The notes under the pieces are model-generated. The model saw only the letters and a program-made list of their open reading frames with translations, searched no databases and had not been told where the DNA came from. DNA of 13,993 nucleotides. Source: Halarsenatibacter sp964630835 (GTDB lineage: Bacteria > Bacillota > Halanaerobiia > Halanaerobiales > Halarsenatibacteraceae). Every line of letters begins with the position of its first letter. The first letter of the stretch is position 1. The position numbers were made by a program, and so were the translations under genes. The DNA lies in the NCBI GenBank assembly GCA_964630835.1, contig CAZVZM010000055.1:1-13993 (forward strand), in the 5' to 3' direction. Positions 1 through 7,231 of this stretch are shown one piece after another.

Positions 1-294
1 TCCTTCGGTTTTTTTATGAGCTTGAGTGGAGGATTGCTTGGTTTTTTGATGATGGCTGCGGTTTATCTGCTTGGCCTGGGTTATTTTAGTTTGATTGGAG
101 TGAGCATCGCGGGAGCTCTTTTTCACAATGTGGGCCAAATATTTACAGCTATGTTTATAATTAGCAATTTTGGTCTGGTTTATTATCTGCCCTATCTGGC
201 TATTCTGGCGCTGCCGGCCGGTCTGGTAATAGGACTTACGGTGGATTTTACTCAGGATTATTTATCTGGTAGTGTGGCAGGAGGGAACCTATGA
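1..294 (+). CDS. Gx transporter family / heptaprenyl diphosphate synthase component I-like membrane protein, 3' end
   Basis: Open from the first base of the window, so the true start lies upstream; the ATG at 16 is most likely internal. About 97 residues are visible and they are almost wholly hydrophobic, with roughly three membrane segments. The stretch SIAGALFHNVGQ followed by a YYLPYL segment resembles the C-terminal half of the Hpre_diP_synt_I (Gx transporter) family, which often sits just upstream of maf in clostridia. The family name comes from a proposed role in heptaprenyl diphosphate synthesis, but members look like small integral membrane proteins and the function is not settled. 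The stop codon overlaps the maf start (ATGA at 291-294), which suggests translational coupling. The family call rests on recalled sequence character and context. Confidence 0.7.
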   Translation, partial: SFGFFMSLSGGLLGFLMMAAVYLLGLGYFSLIGVSIAGALFHNVGQIFTAMFIISNFGLVYYLPYLAILALPAGLVIGLTVDFTQDYLSGSVAGGNL

Positions 295-872
295 GTCAAA
301 ATGTAGATATTGTTCTGGCATCAGCATCACCGCGGCGCAAAGATATTTTGGAGAAGCTCGACATAAATTTTACAGTGCACCCCAGTTCAGTTGATGAGAA
401 CAGGTTTAACTGTGAGGATCCCGTAGATTTAACCCTGATTCTGGCAGAGAAAAAAGCTGTTCAGGTCAGCAAAGAGTATCCATCCAGCATTATAATAGCA
501 GCTGATACAGTTGTAGCCTGCGATGATAATATCCTGGAAAAACCGGCTTCCAGATCCGATGCCCGGGATATGCTTGAAACTTTGAGAGGGAGCCATCATC
601 GAGTAATTACGGGACTTTGCGTTATATACAGGCAGGATGAAAAGTTTTTGCAGGCGGACACCACTCACGTGGAAATGAGGAAATTTACTGATGGTGAACT
701 GGAGGGTTATTTGAATTCAGGCGAACCAATGGGGAAGGCCGGTGCCTATGCTATTCAGGGACTGGGAGGTTTGCTTGTAAAAAAAATTGAAGGGTCATAT
801 TTTACAGTTGTGGGTCTTCCTCTTCACGTCCTTGAAGATACACTGTTAGAGGTGGGGGCTGAGCTGCTCTAA
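291..872 (+). CDS. maf: Maf nucleotide pyrophosphatase (dTTP/UTP type)
   Basis: A cytoplasmic house-cleaning enzyme that hydrolyses non-canonical or excess nucleoside triphosphates to the monophosphate and pyrophosphate. Its 193 residues are full length for the family. The N-terminal signature SASPRRK lies at residues 11-17, the catalytic-loop aspartate is D72 in AADTVV, and the C-terminal signature MGKAGAYAIQG is at 147-157, followed by a YFTVVGLPL-type ending. The pattern resembles the YhdE/B. subtilis Maf subgroup, for which dTTP and UTP are known substrates; substrate choice here is inferred. The ATG at 291 overlaps the preceding stop, with an AGGAGGG ribosome binding site just upstream. 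maf next to radC and mreB is the classic Firmicute arrangement; Maf has also been linked to septum inhibition in Bacillus. Confidence 0.96.
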   Translation: MSQNVDIVLASASPRRKDILEKLDINFTVHPSSVDENRFNCEDPVDLTLILAEKKAVQVSKEYPSSIIIAADTVVACDDNILEKPASRSDARDMLETLRGSHHRVITGLCVIYRQDEKFLQADTTHVEMRKFTDGELEGYLNSGEPMGKAGAYAIQGLGGLLVKKIEGSYFTVVGLPLHVLEDTLLEVGAELL

Positions 873-920
873 AAAGATGCTATGTTTGCTGGAAAGCCAT
901 AGCTCATTTACTTTATTGTT

Positions 921-957
921 GGAAACTATAAGGCGAAGTGATACTCGAAATTTTTTC
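921..957 (+). repeat. Dispersed repeat, copy 1 (between maf and radC)
   Basis: Positions 931-955 are identical, over 25 bases, to the reverse complement of 6875-6899. Weaker similarity extends left (GGAAACTATA here against GGAAGCTATG there) and right, where both copies have a CCCGG then a GGCC...AAAA run at different spacing. A 25-base exact match in two non-coding gaps is far beyond chance, so this is a genuine repeat family. Unlike the second copy, this one has no clear partner arm. A small hairpin lies just before it (GCTATG 879-884 with CATAGC 898-903), and an imperfect palindrome centred on CCATGG (970-983) lies after it. The rest of the 139-base spacer holds no gene. Confidence 0.85.
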
Positions 958-1011
958 TGAACCCGGATTGGGTCCATGGCCCCAAAATAGTGTTCCCGGA
1001 GAGGAGATAAA

Positions 1012-1707
1012 TTGACAAAACAATATTCCTATACAATCAAAGAACTGCCTGCGGGGGAAAGACCAAGAGAAAAATTGCTGGAGAAGGGAAGTAAATCGCT
1101 ATCCAATTCTGAAATCCTCGCACTTCTATTGGGTAGCGGCAGCAAAGGAAGAACGGCACTGGAGCTGGGGCAGGACCTGATATGCAGATTGGGAGGTGTG
1201 GCGCAATTTTTACAGGTCGATGCTGGAGATCTGATGGATGTGCAGGGGATTGGTAGAGCTAAAGCGGGTAGAATACTTGCTGCCCTGGAGTTAGGCAAAA
1301 GGATTCGCATGGAGGAGATTCGCCGGGAGAAAAATTTTTCTACCCCCGGGGCTGCGGCAGATTTTTTGATACCTCAGTTGGGTTCACTTGATCAGGAAGT
1401 GTGTATGGCACTTTTGTTAAATTCTCAGCATCAGCTTATCAGTGCACCTGAGATAAGCCGCGGAAGCCTGACAAGATCAATTTTACATCCTCGCGAGGTT
1501 TTTAAGGCCGCAATTAGAATGAGCGCTTTTAGTGTGATTTTGGCTCACAATCACCCCAGCGGGGAAGTAAGGCCCAGCGAAGAAGATATTGAGCTCACAG
1601 GAAAAATGGTAGAGGCGGGAGATATAGTGGGGATCCCTATGCTGGATCACATTATCGTTGGAGGAAACGATTATATTAGCCTGCGTCAGCAGGAGATGAT
1701 AAATTAG
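1012..1707 (+). CDS. radC: RadC family JAMM/MPN-domain protein
   Basis: 231 residues, the usual length. The N-terminal part contains a helix-hairpin-helix-like stretch (about residues 74-98, with VQGIGRAKAGRIL). The C-terminal half is the RadC/JAB1-MPN domain, with the metal-binding signature H179-N-H181-P-S-G and, at the expected distance, S189-x-x-D192. RadC proteins were once named for radiation resistance, but that role is disputed, and the biochemical function in bacteria is unsettled; the fold predicts a zinc-dependent hydrolase. The start is TTG at 1012, chosen because GGAGAGGAG lies about seven bases upstream and the protein begins with the familiar MTKQYSYTIKELP-type N-terminus. The position between maf and mreB is conserved across Firmicutes. 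Confidence 0.95.
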   Translation: MTKQYSYTIKELPAGERPREKLLEKGSKSLSNSEILALLLGSGSKGRTALELGQDLICRLGGVAQFLQVDAGDLMDVQGIGRAKAGRILAALELGKRIRMEEIRREKNFSTPGAAADFLIPQLGSLDQEVCMALLLNSQHQLISAPEISRGSLTRSILHPREVFKAAIRMSAFSVILAHNHPSGEVRPSEEDIELTGKMVEAGDIVGIPMLDHIIVGGNDYISLRQQEMIN

Positions 1708-1749
1708 TTAACATAAGAAACATATGCAGAGAAAGGTGGAATAAAGAAA

Positions 1750-2790
1750 ATGGCATTTAATTTTCTGGGGGCACCTTTTTCCAGAGATATGGGGGTGGAC
1801 CTGGGAACGGCCAATACTCTTGTTTTTATAAAGGGAAAAGGGATTATTATTAGAGAACCATCAGTAGTGGCTCTGCGCACTAAAAATAATGATGTTCTTG
1901 CTGTGGGAGATAAAGCAAAAGAAATGATAGGACGGACCCCCGGCAGTATAGTTGCAGTTCGCCCCATGAAAAATGGAGTGATTGCTGACTTTGACGTGAC
2001 TCAATCCATGTTGAGATATTTTATTACCAGAGCTCACAAAAGAACTCGCCTGGTCAGGCCCAGGATTATTGTGTGTGTTCCCTCGGGAGTTACTGAGGTA
2101 GAAAAAAGAGCGGTTCTCGATGCCGCTCAGCAGGCAGGAGCAAGAAAAGCATTTTTGATAGAGGAGCCCATGGCTGCCGCTATCGGCGCTGAACTTCCGG
2201 TTAATGAACCTGCCGGGAACATGATTATAGATGTCGGGGGAGGGACTACTGAGGTAGCAGTCATCAGCCTTGGCGGAATCGTCAGCAGCAGGTCCATCCG
2301 TATAGGAGGAGATGAGATGGATGAGGCTATAATACAGCACATAAAAAAGAGATATAATGTCATGATAGGAGAGAGAACAGCCGAAGAATTAAAAAAGGAG
2401 ATAGGTTCGGCCTGTGCTGAAAACGATTCTGAAATTAAAGAAATCCGGGGACGAGATCTCGTCAGCGGTCTCCCGCGCAATATCGAAGTTACCGGCAAGG
2501 AGATAAGACAGGCAATAAAGGAGCCGGTAGCCAGCATACTAGAAGCGGTGAAGATAACTCTGGAACAGACTCCGCCGGAACTGTCATCTGATGTGATGGA
2601 CTTCGGAATAATTTTGACAGGAGGCGGTGCTCTGCTTTCCGGTATGGATAGACTTATAACAGAAGAAACTGAGATTCCAGTGCACTTAGCTGATGATCCC
2701 CTCGATTGTGTGGTAAAAGGAACAGGTAAAGCACTGGAAGAAATTGAATCTCTGCAGAATATCCTGATCACTCCCAAAAAAATCTCCTGA
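1750..2790 (+). CDS. mreB: Rod-shape-determining protein MreB (bacterial actin)
   Basis: Cytoplasmic actin homologue that polymerises with ATP on the inner membrane face and guides lateral cell-wall synthesis. 346 residues, full length. The N-terminus (MAFNFLGAPFS) could serve as a short amphipathic membrane anchor. Phosphate 1 motif DLGTANTLV lies near residues 17-25, phosphate 2 motif DVGGGTTEVAV at 161-171, and the adenosine motif LTGGGALLSG starts at 289. Start ATG at 1750 has AAAGGTGGA upstream. No promoter is evident in the 42-base gap after radC, so it is probably cotranscribed with it. Context (mreC, mreD, mrdA next) makes this the elongasome MreB rather than the Mbl paralogue. Confidence 0.98.
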   Translation: MAFNFLGAPFSRDMGVDLGTANTLVFIKGKGIIIREPSVVALRTKNNDVLAVGDKAKEMIGRTPGSIVAVRPMKNGVIADFDVTQSMLRYFITRAHKRTRLVRPRIIVCVPSGVTEVEKRAVLDAAQQAGARKAFLIEEPMAAAIGAELPVNEPAGNMIIDVGGGTTEVAVISLGGIVSSRSIRIGGDEMDEAIIQHIKKRYNVMIGERTAEELKKEIGSACAENDSEIKEIRGRDLVSGLPRNIEVTGKEIRQAIKEPVASILEAVKITLEQTPPELSSDVMDFGIILTGGGALLSGMDRLITEETEIPVHLADDPLDCVVKGTGKALEEIESLQNILITPKKIS

Positions 2791-2807
2791 AATTTGGATC
2801 TGTCATA

Positions 2808-2857
2808 CTCTCTGCCCTGAGTTAATGTTTATCCGGCTTTTTGGGAATGGGAGAGAG
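2808..2857 (+). other. Hairpin immediately 5' of the mreC ribosome binding site
   Basis: CTCTCT-G-CCC at 2808-2817 can pair with GGGAGAGAG at 2849-2857, giving nine base pairs with one bulged G (2814) and a 31-base loop. The AGGAGG of mreC follows three bases later. It has no T-tract, so it is not a normal terminator; it could mark an RNA processing site or modulate mreC translation. Only pairing is seen; function is inference. Confidence 0.35.
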
Positions 2858-2859
2858 CC

Positions 2860-2865
2860 AGGAGG
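2860..2865 (+). promoter_or_regulatory. Ribosome binding site fixing the mreC start
   Basis: A perfect AGGAGG lies eight bases before GTG 2874. The longer reading from TTG 2841 would place this site inside the gene and has no good site of its own, so GTG 2874 is preferred. Confidence 0.75.
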
Positions 2866-2873
2866 AGTGTATT

Positions 2874-3710
2874 GTGGAAAAAATTAAAAAGCACCATTTA
2901 AAAATTGCTGCTGTGTTTTTACTCATTATCGGTCTTTTTCTGGGGATAAATGTTTTAAGCATTGATCTTTATATCTTTAACTGGCTGGAAAATGGCATCT
3001 ATAATTTAATTGCTCCTTTTTTAAATCTAGTAGAAAGTATTTCTTCCACTTTTGAAAATTTTTTCTTAGCACTCTTTCGCTCCCATCAGTTAATTGAAGA
3101 GAATGAGAAGCTGCGAGAGCGAGTTTCTGAGCTTTCAGCCAGTCTGGCGATGATGGAAGATGTCAGAAGGCAGAATCAGCGCCTGAGAGAATTGCTCAAT
3201 TACCAAAACTATTTATCCGGTGATGCAGAAGTTATTACCGGGAGAGTAGTAGGTTATAGTCCCGCCAGCTGGCAGAGGAAAGCCATTATAAATTTAGGTG
3301 AAAATCAGGATCTGGAAAAAAATCAGCCTGTCATTGGTTACAACGGCAATCTTATCGGCAGAGTTGAGACCCCGGGAATGAATTCCTCTCAAATAATAAC
3401 TCTGGCTGATCCCGAGTTTGCCGTGGGCGGTCAGATTGTTAGAGATGAATCACGTGCCCTGGGGTTGATCAGGGGTATTCCGGATGATGACAGTCATGTT
3501 ATGATGGAAAATATACCCTGGGATGCCGATGTTAAAGTGGGAGATAAAATAATGACCTCCGGTGTTTCCGAAAATTATCCTCCAGGTTTACCTATAGGCG
3601 AGGTAGTTAAAGTAGAAGCTGGCAAGCTTGGACTATCACAGGTGGTTAAAATTGATGCTCACTTCGGCTCTAGAAATTTGGAGGAAGTCCTGATTTTGAA
3701 AAACTGGTAA
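2874..3710 (+). CDS. mreC: Rod-shape-determining protein MreC
   Basis: Bitopic scaffold of the elongasome that sits outside the cytoplasmic membrane and activates PBP2/RodA. From the GTG start the protein has 278 residues. After a basic N-terminus (EKIKKHHLK) comes one membrane segment at about residues 9-28, then a coiled coil rich in E, L and R (around residues 70-110, from LIEENEKLRERVSEL). The periplasmic beta-rich MreC domain follows, with family-typical stretches VTGRVVGYSP-like (here ITGRVVGYSPASW), INLGENQ and MTSGVSENYPPGLPIG. It lies 83 bases after mreB and 56 before mreD. An in-frame TTG at 2841 would add eleven residues but is less well placed relative to the ribosome binding site. 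Confidence 0.95.
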   Translation: MEKIKKHHLKIAAVFLLIIGLFLGINVLSIDLYIFNWLENGIYNLIAPFLNLVESISSTFENFFLALFRSHQLIEENEKLRERVSELSASLAMMEDVRRQNQRLRELLNYQNYLSGDAEVITGRVVGYSPASWQRKAIINLGENQDLEKNQPVIGYNGNLIGRVETPGMNSSQIITLADPEFAVGGQIVRDESRALGLIRGIPDDDSHVMMENIPWDADVKVGDKIMTSGVSENYPPGLPIGEVVKVEAGKLGLSQVVKIDAHFGSRNLEEVLILKNW

Positions 3711-3721
3711 GTATAGTGCTT

Positions 3722-3738
3722 CCAGGATAAGACCCTGG
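3722..3738 (+). other. Small hairpin between mreC and mreD
   Basis: CCAGG (3722-3726) can pair with CCTGG (3734-3738) around a seven-base loop, followed by TTTTA. The stem is only five pairs, so it is at best a weak pause or processing element inside the operon; it may be chance. Confidence 0.2.
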
Positions 3739-3766
3739 TTTTAGGAAGTGGGCCAGGAGGAAAAAA

Positions 3767-4276
3767 ATGCGGGAATTACTTGTTTACATCTTACTTCTGC
3801 CTCTGGTGATAATTTTACAGGTTAGTTTTTTTTCCCGGCTGCCTGCAGGAGATTACGGACCGGACTTAATACTCGTTGTTGTCTTTAGCGCCGGGTTTTT
3901 CCTTGATTCAGCCCGGGGCAGTCTACTGGGATTTATAGCAGGGATGCTTCAGGATGTACTTCTGGGAGGGGCTTTCGGCATATATACAGTTTCACGCGCA
4001 ATAGTCGGTGCTTTTGCAGGCAGGACAACTGATAAAGTATTCCCGGAAAATCTCCCCGTCATAGCCGGGGTAATATTCATTTTTTCTTTTGCTCATGAGA
4101 TGTTGATATTTTTGCTTTCCGAGCATGTAATTTTCAGAGTTGAAATTTTATCTGCTCTTACAGGTAATTTTCTTCCCACAGCTCTGTACACAATGATGAT
4201 TGGCACCCTCCTGTATCTTCTTATATTCCATTTTTTTTCAAATGGAGGATTGAGCAGTTATGAAGAAGAGAATTAA
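3767..4276 (+). CDS. mreD: Rod-shape-determining protein MreD
   Basis: Small integral membrane subunit of the elongasome, needed with MreB and MreC for rod shape. 169 residues, nearly all hydrophobic, with about five membrane segments starting at the extreme N-terminus (ELLVYILLLPLVIILQVSFF). Family features include an early PDLILVVVFSAGFF segment and the GFIAGMLQDVLLGGAFGIYT segment typical of MreD. The start ATG has a close, perfect AGGAGG. The 3' end overlaps mrdA by 17 bases, which argues for translational coupling of the two membrane components. Confidence 0.95.
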   Translation: MRELLVYILLLPLVIILQVSFFSRLPAGDYGPDLILVVVFSAGFFLDSARGSLLGFIAGMLQDVLLGGAFGIYTVSRAIVGAFAGRTTDKVFPENLPVIAGVIFIFSFAHEMLIFLLSEHVIFRVEILSALTGNFLPTALYTMMIGTLLYLLIFHFFSNGGLSSYEEEN

Positions 4277-6113
4277 AATTATCAGAATTTTAATCTTCGT
4301 TATGGCCGCCGTTCTTTTGTTTAGAGCCTTTCAGATACAGATTCTGCAGGGGGAACAATATTTTCAGAAAGCAGAAAACAACCGCATTTCAGTGAGGCCG
4401 GTTTCAGCTCCAAGGGGCCGGATATATTCTGCAGAAGGTGATGTGTTGGTTTCCAATCGCCTGGCTTTTGACATTTATTTTATGCCCAATGAACTCGGGC
4501 GGGCAATGAGCAGAGAGGAGCTTTTTGCCAGGCTTGCGGAAATCTTAGATATAGAAAAATCCAGGCTGGAAGATAATTTTCGCGAGGGGCAGAGACTCAG
4601 CAGGCCCGGTGAAGGGGTGGTTTTAAAGAGGAATATATCGACTGAAACAATGATAGAGATCCAGGAAAGCAGCAACAGACTTCCCGGTATCGTTATAAGA
4701 GAGTCCTCGATGAGGGACTATGTTTATGGTGATTTTGCCTCCCATGTGCTCGGATATGTGGGAGAAATTGGCCTTGAAGATCTGCAGAGATTGGGAGGAG
4801 AGGGTCGTGATTATCAGGGCGGGGATATCATTGGTCTTACGGGGTTGGAAAGAGAATATGAGGAATATCTTCGTGGAGATAAGGGACAGGAAATCATTGA
4901 GATAAATCATAGAGGCCACAAGGAATCTTTGCTACAGGAAGAAGAACCAGAGCCGGGCCTTGATATCCAGCTTAATCTGGAAAAAGGTCTTCAGATGAGT
5001 CTGGAAGAAATGCTGCAGGAAAGATTTTATGAAATGGAGCAAGAAGCTGAGGATGATGAGGAGCTTTCCCCCCCTAAGGGAGCTTCCCTGATATTGATGG
5101 ATGTTAACAGCGGAGATGTTCTCGGTATGTCCAGTTATCCGGACTATAACCCCAATATATTTTCTCATGATCTTTCCACCGGCAAATATCAGGAAATCAT
5201 TTCAAATTCTCAGAAACCGCTGCTGGACAGAAATACTATGATTTCAGTTCCCCCGGGATCGGTTTTCAAGCTAATAACCGGGGTTGCCGGTATCGAACAT
5301 CTCGGGCTCAGCGGTGATACCGAGTTTTATGATGCAACCGGTGAGTTTAATTTGCCCGGCTGGGAAACCCCCTTTACCAACTGGCTTGAATATGGCGAGG
5401 GGGAAATTGATTTTACCAGAGCTATAGCTCGCTCCAACAACATAGTATTTTATGAAATTGGATATGATCTGTATCAGGAATATCAGGGCAGCAGACTGGT
5501 TGAAACAGCAAGAAATTTCGGGCTCGGGGAAAAGACGGGTATTGATCTTCCTCAGGAAAATACGGGGCGGGTGCCAGACGGAGAGTGGAAGAGAGATAAT
5601 AGAGGTGAAGGCTGGTATCCCGGTGACTCAATCAATATGGCTATTGGTCAGGGAGATATAATATCTACACCGGTGCAGTTGCTCCAGGTGACGGCAGCGG
5701 TGGCCAATCGAGGTACAATATATGCCCCGCGCCTGGTTGACAAAGTTGGTATTCCTGGAGGTGAGGATTTTAAAAATATTAATCCTCATATTCAGAGGGA
5801 ACTCCCTTATGATGAGAGGACATTTGCCGCGATAGAAACAGGGATGGTCGATGCCGTTATGGAGGATTATGGCACAGGCAGCGAGGGGTTTGAAGATTTT
5901 CCTGTGGATGTCGCGGGTAAAACCGGAACTGCACAAATAACTGGAAGTGTTAACCATGCCTGGTTCGTTGCCTATGCGCCTGTGGAGGACCCAGAAGTAG
6001 CTTTGGTTGTCTTTATTCAGGAGGGAGAGACCAGCCGCAATGCTGTTCCGCTGGCTGCTGACCTGCTGGAAGTTTATCTGGAATTAAATCGGCAGGAAGG
6101 TGATGAAATATAA
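4260..6113 (+). CDS. mrdA: Penicillin-binding protein 2 (elongasome transpeptidase)
   Basis: Class B penicillin-binding protein that cross-links peptidoglycan during elongation, working with RodA and activated by MreC. 617 residues. An N-terminal signal anchor spans about residues 5-24. The dimerisation/pedestal domain begins with APRGRIYSAEGDVL. The transpeptidase active site is complete: SxxK at S334-K337 (PGSVFK), SxN at S392-N394, and KTGT from K554. A short acidic insertion (residues 258-268, eight of eleven acidic) precedes the transpeptidase domain and would fit a salt-adapted exterior. GGAGG lies about a dozen bases before the start. It overlaps mreD upstream and its TAA shares one base with the minC ATG. 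Context with mreBCD argues for the PBP2 (not FtsI) type. I see no damage. Confidence 0.96.
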   Translation: MKKRIKIIRILIFVMAAVLLFRAFQIQILQGEQYFQKAENNRISVRPVSAPRGRIYSAEGDVLVSNRLAFDIYFMPNELGRAMSREELFARLAEILDIEKSRLEDNFREGQRLSRPGEGVVLKRNISTETMIEIQESSNRLPGIVIRESSMRDYVYGDFASHVLGYVGEIGLEDLQRLGGEGRDYQGGDIIGLTGLEREYEEYLRGDKGQEIIEINHRGHKESLLQEEEPEPGLDIQLNLEKGLQMSLEEMLQERFYEMEQEAEDDEELSPPKGASLILMDVNSGDVLGMSSYPDYNPNIFSHDLSTGKYQEIISNSQKPLLDRNTMISVPPGSVFKLITGVAGIEHLGLSGDTEFYDATGEFNLPGWETPFTNWLEYGEGEIDFTRAIARSNNIVFYEIGYDLYQEYQGSRLVETARNFGLGEKTGIDLPQENTGRVPDGEWKRDNRGEGWYPGDSINMAIGQGDIISTPVQLLQVTAAVANRGTIYAPRLVDKVGIPGGEDFKNINPHIQRELPYDERTFAAIETGMVDAVMEDYGTGSEGFEDFPVDVAGKTGTAQITGSVNHAWFVAYAPVEDPEVALVVFIQEGETSRNAVPLAADLLEVYLELNRQEGDEI

Positions 6114-6778
6114 TGACCAAACCATTTACTACCGAGATGATAGCTGAAGGTGTACTTATCAATATTAATCCTGATTACTCCCTGCATCAGGTTGAGGATA
6201 GCCTTGCCAGCCATTTTGATGAAGCGGGTGATTTTTACAGGGGAGCTGATATTTATCTCAATATTGGGGATAATTCCTACCCCGCTTCCAGTTTAAATAA
6301 ATTGATTAACTTTTTTTCCAAAACTTTGAGTGAGGAAACCAAAATTCATTTTACGGGCCGCTCCCGCCAGGAAAAGGAAAAAGGTTTAGGTAAGCGACTT
6401 CAAAAGAGGGAAAGAACCAGAAAGAGCGAGGAAATTCATTTTAAAGACAATACCCGTCTTGTGAGAGGAACTCTTCGTTCGGGACAGGCGGTGGAGCATC
6501 CCAATAATATAGTTGTGCTTGGTGATGTAAATCCTGGAGCTGAAGTTAGAGCGGGAGGAGATGTGCTGGTTTTTGGTAAGCTTATGGGGCTGGTGCACGC
6601 CGGAGTGAGGGGGGATGACTCGGCGGAAATTGCCGCACTCAGGTTGACCCCCACGCAGATCAGAATAGCAGGGAAAATTTCTCGTCCCCCGGAAAATGAA
6701 GGGGATAATTTTGAACCGCGACCCGAGCGGGCCTTCATTGAAACTGATAGAATAATTGTTGAGGAAATTAATTTTTAA
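6113..6778 (+). CDS. minC: Septum site-determining protein MinC
   Basis: Inhibitor of FtsZ polymerisation that keeps Z-rings away from the poles; recruited to the membrane by MinD. 221 residues with the two expected domains: a divergent N-terminal FtsZ-inhibiting domain (about 1-100), a charged linker (about 88-108, many K, R and E), and the C-terminal beta-helix MinC_C domain from about 115. That domain carries the MinD-interaction motif RSGQ at 122-125, followed by VVLGDVNPGAEV and GDVLVFGKLMGLVHAG, which are strongly conserved. Start ATG overlaps the mrdA stop (TAATG), with AGGAAGGTGA upstream. It is the last gene before the repeat-bearing gap, so it appears to belong transcriptionally with mreBCD-mrdA rather than with minD. 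Confidence 0.95.
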   Translation: MTKPFTTEMIAEGVLININPDYSLHQVEDSLASHFDEAGDFYRGADIYLNIGDNSYPASSLNKLINFFSKTLSEETKIHFTGRSRQEKEKGLGKRLQKRERTRKSEEIHFKDNTRLVRGTLRSGQAVEHPNNIVVLGDVNPGAEVRAGGDVLVFGKLMGLVHAGVRGDDSAEIAALRLTPTQIRIAGKISRPPENEGDNFEPRPERAFIETDRIIVEEINF

Positions 6779-6804
6779 GATTCTTTTCCACATCAGTTGT
6801 TGGA

Positions 6805-6909
6805 GGAAGCTATGGGGCTCCGCTCACAATGAAATTTTTCCTCTGCTTCAGTTTAGTTTTTGGCCCGGGCTTTGAAAAATTTCGAGTATCACTTCGCCTC
6901 ATAGCTTCC
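6805..6909 (+). repeat. Imperfect inverted-repeat element, including dispersed repeat copy 2
   Basis: Two 36-base arms (6805-6840 and 6874-6909) face each other across a 33-base centre. The outer ten bases (GGAAGCTATG with CATAGCTTCC) and inner ten (GAAATTTTTC with GAAAAATTTC) pair perfectly. The 16 bases between them match at only four positions, so the fold would be a stem, a large internal loop, then a second stem. The centre contains the palindrome GCCCGGGC (6863-6870). The right arm is the reverse complement of the repeat at 921-957. It lies 26 bases after the minC stop. It could be a MITE-like or REP-like element or a structured RNA; no transposase or target duplication is evident. Confidence 0.8.
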
Positions 6910-7231
6910 TATAATAAGAGGTGAGCAGATATCATTTGAAAGGCATATGTCGTAAATTTCACCAAAGATTATGGAGAAGATCCAATTCAAAAAAATTTAT
7001 CCCTGTATCTGAGTTTTTGCAGAATATATCAAACTGACTTTGATATTTTTATACTTTAATAATTTTATACAGCAAGAAATTAGGGTTTTTTCACGTGAGT
7101 TTTTCCTGTGCTCATCTTCAATAGAAAATAATAACAATGTGAATTTAAATAGAAGCCATCGAGGGATAAAATGTTATATCTCCAAAGTTTTATCAATACT
7201 TAAATTGCGGTGCAGCTAGGAGGGATTTATA
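6910..7231 (+). other. AT-rich non-coding gap before minD
   Basis: About 320 bases with no convincing open reading frame on either strand, frequent stop codons, and long A and T runs. It should hold the minD promoter and 5' leader, since minC ends 453 bases away. I see no rho-independent terminator with a proper T-tract for the upstream operon. The minD ribosome binding site (AGGAGGG, 7218-7224) closes the region. Confidence 0.6.
7040..7069 (+). promoter_or_regulatory. Weak candidate sigma-A promoter for minD-minE-rodA
   Basis: TTGATA (7040-7045) is followed, after 18 bases, by TTTATA (7064-7069); TATACA at 7066-7071 is an alternative with a 20-base spacer. Neither has a good -10 and the surroundings are AT-rich, so chance matches are likely. 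It is listed only because a promoter is expected in this gap. Confidence 0.2.

Noticed and set aside
879..903. GCTATG / CATAGC hairpin after maf as a terminator
   Set aside because: The stem is short and no T-run follows; it may instead be a decayed part of the repeat element.
907..932. TTTACT and TATAAG as a promoter for radC inside repeat copy 1
   Set aside because: The spacer is only 14 bases, too short for a sigma-A promoter, and the second copy does not preserve it.
1329..1341. AAAAATTTTTC inside radC resembling the inner arm of the repeat
   Set aside because: It is within conserved coding sequence and shares only the A/T run with the repeat, not the GGCGAAGTGATAC core.
2127..2777. Long minus-strand open frame opposite mreB (216 codons), and others at 1861-2340 and 6386-6793
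   Set aside because: They lie wholly opposite strongly conserved genes, lack ribosome binding sites, and their translations are low-complexity serine/proline-rich or otherwise unlike real proteins.
2841..2873. Upstream TTG start for mreC
   Set aside because: It would place the perfect AGGAGG inside the coding region; GTG 2874 is correctly spaced from it.
6910..6915. Perfect TATAAT at the edge of the inverted repeat
   Set aside because: No -35 resemblance at 16 to 18 bases upstream and no extended -10; probably chance in AT-rich sequence.
7091..7098. TCACGTGA palindrome in the minD leader
   Set aside because: Only eight bases, flanks not symmetric, no second copy in the gap; not enough to call an operator.
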